Source: Cyanobium sp. PCC 7001
Lineage (GTDB): Bacteria > Cyanobacteriota > Cyanobacteriia > PCC-6307 > Cyanobiaceae
Assembly: GCF_000155635.1 (NCBI RefSeq)
Contig: NZ_DS990556.1
Location: forward strand, 374,518-438,517
Length of the DNA: 64,000 bases
Direction of reading: 5' to 3'
Shown: positions 61,152 through 64,000 of the stretch, one piece after another
Position numbering within the stretch: the first letter of the stretch is position 1
Layout of the letters: every line of letters begins with the position of its first letter
Position numbers and translations under genes: made by a program
The notes under the pieces: generated by a model
Database searches by the model: none
Told to the model about the DNA's origin: nothing
The model's input: only the letters and a program-made list of their open reading frames with translations

Positions 61152-62089
61152 GGGCTGGTGAACAGGTCCACCTTGCGGCGGGTCGTGGGAGGCACGTGCT
61201 CCGGTGGTGTCATCAGGGCATGGCGCAGGGCCTGGTGGAAGCTGCTGGTGGGGCGCAGATCACCGATCCGCTCGGCGGCCATGCGCACGATCTGCTGGGC
61301 CAGCGCAGCGTTGGCGCGCAGGTTGTCGATCACGAGCTCCACGGACACCGAGGCGTGCTCCTGGTGCCAGCAGTCGTAGTCGGTGACCATGGCCAGGGTG
61401 GCATAGGCCATCTCCGCCTCCCGGGCCAGCCGCGCCTCGGTGTGGTTCGTCATGCCGATCACGCTGCAGCCCCAGCTGCGGTAGAGCTCCGACTCCGCCC
61501 GGGTGGAGAAGGCCGGACCCTCCATGCAGAGGTAGGTGCCGCCGCGGTGCAGCTGGCGGCCGGCGGGCATCAGGCTCTCGCCCACATCGGCCAGCAGGCG
61601 GCTCAGCACGGCGCAGAACGGATCGGCAGCGGTCACATGGGCCACCACGCCCTCGCCGAAGAAGCTCAGGGGGCGCTGGTGGGTGCGGTCGATGAACTGA
61701 TCCGGCACCATCATGTCCAGCGGGCGGAACTGCTGCTGCAGCGAGCCCACCGCTGACACCGACAGGATCCAGCGCACGCCCAGGGAGCGCAGAGCCCAGA
61801 GGTTGGCCCGGTAGGGCACCTCGCTGGGCAGATAGCTGTGGTGGCGGCCATGGCGGGCCAGGAACACCACCTCCAGGTCATTGATGCGACCCAGCCTCAG
61901 GCTGTCCGACGGGCGGCCGTAGGGGGTGTCGACCGTGATCTCACGCACATCCTCCAGTCCCTCCATGGCGTAGAGCCCGCTGCCGCCCAGCACCCCGAGC
62001 CGGGCCTGGCGCAGATCGCCACCCACGGAGGCTGCCGTCGCCCCCGTTGCCTGGGTGGGGGAGGAGGGGCTGGGGCTGGAGGAAGGCAT
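61127..62089 (-). CDS. mtnP: S-methyl-5'-thioadenosine phosphorylase
   Basis: 320 residues. A purine nucleoside phosphorylase-fold enzyme that splits MTA to adenine and MTR-1-P in methionine salvage. [49 protein letters not shown], and [42 protein letters not shown] are its signatures. The first about 25 residues are Ser/Pro/Ala-rich and may be shorter in truth. Confidence 0.94.
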   Translation of the reverse strand: MPSSSPSPSSPTQATGATAASVGGDLRQARLGVLGGSGLYAMEGLEDVREITVDTPYGRPSDSLRLGRINDLEVVFLARHGRHHSYLPSEVPYRANLWALRSLGVRWILSVSAVGSLQQQFRPLDMMVPDQFIDRTHQRPLSFFGEGVVAHVTAADPFCAVLSRLLADVGESLMPAGRQLHRGGTYLCMEGPAFSTRAESELYRSWGCSVIGMTNHTEARLAREAEMAYATLAMVTDYDCWHQEHASVSVELVIDNLRANAALAQQIVRMAAERIGDLRPTSSFHQALRHALMTPPEHVPPTTRRKVDLFTSPYWGAFAD

Positions 62090-62187
62090 CGGGCTCTCGT
62101 TGGGGCTGGGCAGCGGGGCAGGGCCGACTGCAACCGGCCCCCATTGTCGTCATGGCCCCATACAGTCGTGTTTTGCGCTCTGAGCCC

Positions 62188-62628
62188 GTGACCAAAGCCC
62201 TGATGGAGACGGATGCCGGCACGATCGAACTGGACCTGTTCGACACCGACGCTCCGAACACCGTCGCCAACTTCACCAAGCTGGCCAAGGAGGGCTTCTA
62301 CGACGGTCTGGCCTTCCACCGGGTGATTCCCGGCTTCATGGCCCAGGGCGGATGCCCCAACAGCCGTGAGGGCTCCCGCGGCATGGCCGGCACGGGCGGC
62401 CCCGGCTACCAGATCGACTGCGAGATCAACAGCCAGAAGCACAAGGCCGGCACCCTCGCCATGGCCCACGCCGGCCGCAACACGGGTGGCTCGCAGTTCT
62501 ACATCTGCCACGACGCCCAGCCCCACCTGGACGGTGTGCACACCGTGTTCGGCCATACCCCCAACATGGACGTGGTGATGGCCCTCAAGAACGGCACCCG
62601 CATCAACAAGGTGACCATTCAGGACTGA
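62188..62628 (+). CDS. Peptidyl-prolyl cis-trans isomerase (cyclophilin)
   Basis: 146 residues from GTG 62188 ([18 protein letters not shown]), which is the usual picocyanobacterial N-terminus; ATG 62203 is an alternative. Cyclophilin motifs [23 protein letters not shown] and [32 protein letters not shown] are present, so it catalyses proline isomerisation. No signal peptide, so cytosolic. The stop is followed by duplicated CTGAGG-type sequences and a terminator shared with ribBA. Confidence 0.92.
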   Translation: MTKALMETDAGTIELDLFDTDAPNTVANFTKLAKEGFYDGLAFHRVIPGFMAQGGCPNSREGSRGMAGTGGPGYQIDCEINSQKHKAGTLAMAHAGRNTGGSQFYICHDAQPHLDGVHTVFGHTPNMDVVMALKNGTRINKVTIQD

Positions 62629-62663
62629 GCCTCAGGACTGAGGTCTCAGCCCTGAGGTCTCAG
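62619..62663 (+). repeat. Short duplications at the cyclophilin stop codon
   Basis: TCAGGACTGAG occurs at 62619-62629 and 62632-62642, the first copy holding the TGA; then CTGAGGTCTCAG at 62638-62649 and 62652-62663. Confidence 0.8.
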
Positions 62664-62677
62664 CACTGGGACCGGCA

Positions 62678-62695
62678 GCGGGGCTTCGGCCCCGC
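62678..62695. terminator. GC-rich hairpin between the cyclophilin gene and ribBA
   Basis: GCGGGGC (62678-62684) and GCCCCGC (62689-62695) flank a TTCG tetraloop, a very stable hairpin. There is no T-tract, but the convergent position supports termination from both sides. Confidence 0.6.
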
Positions 62696-62697
62696 CG

Positions 62698-64000
62698 CTA
62701 GCCCCACACCAGGAAGGCTTCGGCCTTGAGGGGCAGAGCCGTTCCCCCGGCCGCCAGCAGCTCCGCCAGGGGCCGGTGCTGGGGTTCGAGCTGCGCCTGC
62801 GGGTGATTGGTGCGCTGGGCATCCGGGGCCAGCAGCAGCGCCACGCCGCGGGTGTGTGGCCAGCGGGCCAGCCGCTGCAGCAGGTCGGTGAGGCCCGCCT
62901 CCGCCAGGCTCTCCTGGCCCGCCCCGGGGCCGATCAGCACGGCCAGGGCCGGCTGGTGCAGCAGGGCCAGCAGGCGGGGATGCTCCTCCCGGCCCAGCTG
63001 AAGCCCCTGCTCCAGGGCCCAGGCCTGCAGGTGCTCCAGCCGCTCCGCCAGCGTGTGGTCATCGCTGGTGCCGCTCCAGGCCAGCACCGCGGTGGGGCCG
63101 AGGGGGCAGCTGGGACCCTCCCCCATCAGGTGGCCGAGCTTGGAGCGTTTCACGGCCAGATAGGCCGCGTTGTGAACGCCGGCATCCATCACCAGCGGCA
63201 CCCGATCCACCACCTGCAGCCCGTAGCCGCCGAGACCGGCGATCTTGCGGGGGTTGTTGGTGATCAGGCGCAGACGCTGCACCCCGAGATCACTGAGGAT
63301 CTGGGCCCCCACGCCGTAGTTGCGCAGATCGGCGGGGAAGCCCAGCCGTTCGTTCGCCTCCACCGTGTCCAGGCCCGTGTCCTGGAGGGAATAGGCCTTG
63401 AGCTTGTTGATCAGGCCGATGCCACGGCCCTCCTGGCGCAGGTACACCACCACCCCCTCACCGGCCTCCTCCAGCATCCGCAGGGCGGCCTCCAGCTGGG
63501 GCCGGCAGTCGCAGCGCAGGGAGCCGAAGGCATCGCCGGTGAGGCACTCGCTGTGCACCCGCACGAGCACCGGGCCTGGGGCCCGCTCCGGGTGTCCCTT
63601 CACGATCGCCACGTGTTCGCTGCCGTCGAGCTCGTTGCGATAGCCGATGGCGCGGAATTCGCCGAAGCTGCTGGGCAGGGCTGCCTCGGCCTGGCGGCGC
63701 ACGAACCGCTCGGTGTCGAGGCGGTAGCGGATCAGATCGGCGATGTTGATCAGCCGCAGGCCGTGGCGGGCGGCATAGGCGGCCAGCTGGGGCAGGCGGG
63801 CCATCGAACCATCGGGGTTCTGGATCTCGCAGATCACCCCGGCGGGGTAGAGGCCGGCGAGGCGGGCCAGGTCGACGGCGGCTTCCGTGTGGCCGGCCCG
63901 TTTGAGCACGCCTCCCTGGCGGGCGCGCAACGGAAAGATGTGCCCGGGCCGGCGCAGATCGCTGGGGCGGGTGCCGGGATGGATCGCCACCTGGATGGTG
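62698..64000 (-). CDS. ribBA: Riboflavin biosynthesis protein RibBA (C-terminal part; cut by window edge)
   Basis: About 433 residues in the window. The edge sequence is the C-terminal part of the DHBP synthase domain ([54 protein letters not shown]), followed by GTP cyclohydrolase II ([28 protein letters not shown] with the zinc cysteines; [36 protein letters not shown]). It supplies both precursors of riboflavin. The last about 120 residues after the cyclohydrolase are an extra low-complexity region. The start is outside the window. Confidence 0.93.
   Translation of the reverse strand, partial: TIQVAIHPGTRPSDLRRPGHIFPLRARQGGVLKRAGHTEAAVDLARLAGLYPAGVICEIQNPDGSMARLPQLAAYAARHGLRLINIADLIRYRLDTERFVRRQAEAALPSSFGEFRAIGYRNELDGSEHVAIVKGHPERAPGPVLVRVHSECLTGDAFGSLRCDCRPQLEAALRMLEEAGEGVVVYLRQEGRGIGLINKLKAYSLQDTGLDTVEANERLGFPADLRNYGVGAQILSDLGVQRLRLITNNPRKIAGLGGYGLQVVDRVPLVMDAGVHNAAYLAVKRSKLGHLMGEGPSCPLGPTAVLAWSGTSDDHTLAERLEHLQAWALEQGLQLGREEHPRLLALLHQPALAVLIGPGAGQESLAEAGLTDLLQRLARWPHTRGVALLLAPDAQRTNHPQAQLEPQHRPLAELLAAGGTALPLKAEAFLVWG

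Overview
The window is chromosomal DNA from a high-GC picocyanobacterium, most like the Cyanobium / freshwater-type Synechococcus group. The marker genes are petN, psaK, thf1/psb29, cofH, a dnaK3-dnaJ3 pair, DUF1830, DUF2499, DUF3593 and DUF3110 genes, and a 6S RNA next to purK. GC is visibly about two thirds, genes are tightly packed on both strands with many ATGA/GTGA overlaps, and many promoters carry a TAGGNT-type -10. No insertion sequence, integrase, CRISPR array or prophage was found. The window species is inferred, not proven.

Layout. 1-10 kb: start of recQ, a sugar-type ABC permease, a membrane-anchored coiled-coil J protein, purK followed by 6S RNA, clpS/DUF2103, petN, a coupled set of small membrane protein, cofH and an unknown, then thf1 and clpP. 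10-27 kb: housekeeping genes ftsH, a MacB-like permease, pyk, a MazG-like pyrophosphohydrolase, yggT, scpB, an FAD monooxygenase, ilvA, dxs and a geranylgeranyl-reductase-like flavoprotein, then psaK with DUF3593/DUF2499, a rhomboid protease and csaB.

27-40 kb is the accessory region. A roughly 5.9 kb trimeric autotransporter adhesin (YadA/Hia type), interrupted by a single-base frameshift, faces a divergent cluster: a sulfotransferase-TPR-GT41-like fusion, two methyltransferases and a DUF707-like putative glycosyltransferase. I read this as a candidate adhesin/cell-surface glycosylation island, because GT41 enzymes of the HMW1C/NGT type are known to glycosylate adhesins of this class and the adhesin modules carry regularly placed N-X-S/T sequons. 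Unusual adhesin features are a Cys-x8-Cys pair repeated in seven modules and a coiled-coil extension after the membrane anchor.

40-50 kb: secreted hypotheticals, YqaE, a quinone-oxidoreductase-like enzyme, PrxQ-type peroxiredoxin, rpmB, htpG preceded by a small gene with a textbook cyanobacterial LexA box, a Tat-type lipase and an RTX-like acidic repeat protein. 50-64 kb: bacterial-type ferredoxin, hisZ, an inositol-phosphatase family gene coupled to a plant-type ferredoxin, tRNA-Ser(GGA), pstCAB, dnaK3-dnaJ3, a DUF3110 gene, murQ, mtnP, a cyclophilin and the C-terminal part of ribBA (cut by the window edge).

A pattern not explained by genes is that several unrelated genes end in short exact tandem duplications (9-16 bp) covering or abutting the stop codon.
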